Shown piece after piece: positions 5,678-6,212 of a DNA stretch of 6,212 nucleotides. Positions within the stretch are counted from its first letter, which is position 1; every line of letters starts with the position of its first letter. The position numbers were made by a program, and so were the translations under genes. Location: positions 1 through 6,212 of the forward strand of contig CANBYN010000116.1 in assembly GCA_947373615.1 (NCBI GenBank), read 5' to 3'. The DNA is from Burkholderiaceae bacterium (GTDB taxonomy: Bacteria > Pseudomonadota > Gammaproteobacteria > Burkholderiales > Burkholderiaceae). The notes below the pieces were generated by a model. It was not told where the DNA came from, made no database searches, and saw only the letters and a program-made list of their open reading frames with translations.

Positions 5678-6212
5678 CTATACCTTTGTCATGCGAACGG
5701 TATCACGCATTGCCGCTGTTATTACCATTCCCATTGCTAAAATCGATAGCGCATTACTAACTGAGATACCCATTAAACTCAAATTCAAAATGTCATCAGA
5801 GTAGTGCCAAGATACCGTCTCCAACAAGGTCACAATGACCTCTATACACATTCCACGCAAAGCGAGAAAGCCGTTAGTACTATCTTGCTCACGGCTAATC
5901 AATTCCTTAAGATATCGATACATCTTTAGCGCTAACACCGCTACTACGAAGAGGAAAAAAAACTGAAAGTAACGCCGTATTTCATACCAGCCATCTTCAT
6001 GAGAGCTTGCGCGCAAATAGCTGCTAATTAAAGCATCTCCATTCAATAGGCCAAATAAGCCACAAATGATTAATGCTACTGCAAAAAATAGCCATGCCAT
6101 TCTCGCTCCACCAACCCTTGAATCGAACTGGACATTTTTAACGCCGGCCTGAGACGCAGCCAAACAAAAAAAGGCGGCTGCCACTTTTGCAGCTATTAAA
6201 ACTAGTAAAAAA
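5678..6212 (-). CDS. Multi-pass inner-membrane protein of unknown function, 5' end outside window
   Basis: The frame stays open to the window edge, so the visible 177 residues are the C-terminal part. A GTG at 6184 would be an internal start in the middle of a hydrophobic helix (visible residues FLLVLIAAKVAAAFFCLA) and is unlikely to be real. Further probable membrane helices, numbered from the edge, are at about 38-57 (AWLFFAVALIICGLFGLL), 81-97 (FQFFFLFVVAVLALKMY) and 146-166 (SVSNALSILAMGMVITAAM). A more amphipathic segment, MCIEVIVTLLETVSWHYSDD, lies around 121-140. It ends with TAG nine bases before the TTG of the acyltransferase gene and in the same frame. I do not recognise the family. 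Its position in the locus suggests an envelope or glycan-related role, but no motif shows one. Confidence 0.75.
   Translation of the reverse strand, partial: FLLVLIAAKVAAAFFCLAASQAGVKNVQFDSRVGGARMAWLFFAVALIICGLFGLLNGDALISSYLRASSHEDGWYEIRRYFQFFFLFVVAVLALKMYRYLKELISREQDSTNGFLALRGMCIEVIVTLLETVSWHYSDDILNLSLMGISVSNALSILAMGMVITAAMRDTVRMTKV

Noticed and set aside
5678..5680. TAG between the membrane protein and the acyltransferase as a read-through or recoded codon
   Set aside because: The acyltransferase N-terminus matches its family without any extension, both parts make sense as separate proteins, and a shared frame has a one-in-three chance.
6182..6184. GTG as the start of the membrane protein at the window edge
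   Set aside because: The frame is open upstream to the window end and the extra residues complete a hydrophobic helix, so the gene is better treated as cut by the edge.

Overview
The window is a densely packed piece of a polysaccharide (exopolysaccharide, capsule or similar surface glycan) biosynthesis locus. Every gene I can support lies on the minus strand, so the genes are read from the high-coordinate end to the low end. Moderate GC content, Gram-negative-type Wzz/Wzc and CHASE proteins, and tightly overlapping genes suggest a proteobacterium. A betaproteobacterium of the Polynucleobacter/Methylophilaceae kind would fit, but that is an inference from sequence feel, with no marker gene behind it.

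Layout in transcription order: (1) the 3' part of an unrecognised multi-pass membrane protein, open to the window edge (6212-5678); (2) a CysE-like hexapeptide acyltransferase starting from a non-ATG codon 9 bases later (5668-5132); (3) a membrane-bound family 2 glycosyltransferase with the DxD, TED and QxxRW signatures of processive synthases (5142-3943), overlapping gene 2 by 11 bases; (4) a 100-base intergenic stretch, the only sizeable gap, with a perfect TTGACA hexamer set in an inverted repeat plus a second inverted repeat; (5) a 790-residue Wzz/Wzc-type chain-length and export protein whose C-terminal tyrosine-kinase-like domain has lost the Walker A lysine (3842-1470); (6) a free-standing membrane-anchored CHASE-domain protein with no output domain (1461 or 1473 to 253); (7) the N-terminus of a GT-B family 4 glycosyltransferase, cut by the window edge (256-1).

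How they probably work together: the two glycosyltransferases build glycan, the acyltransferase probably decorates it, and the Wzc-like protein controls chain length and export across the periplasm. The CHASE protein is translationally coupled between the Wzc-like gene and the second glycosyltransferase. It may therefore be a periplasmic partner or ligand sensor of the export machinery rather than a conventional signalling receptor. Genes 5-7 are chained by stop/start overlaps and probably form a sub-operon that can be driven from the promoter region in the gap.

The most unusual points are the apparent pseudokinase domain of the Wzc-like protein with a 13-residue tandem duplication inside it, the solitary CHASE protein embedded in the operon, and the inverted repeats upstream of the Wzc-like gene. 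I see no RNA genes, CRISPR arrays, insertion sequences or convincing intrinsic terminators.
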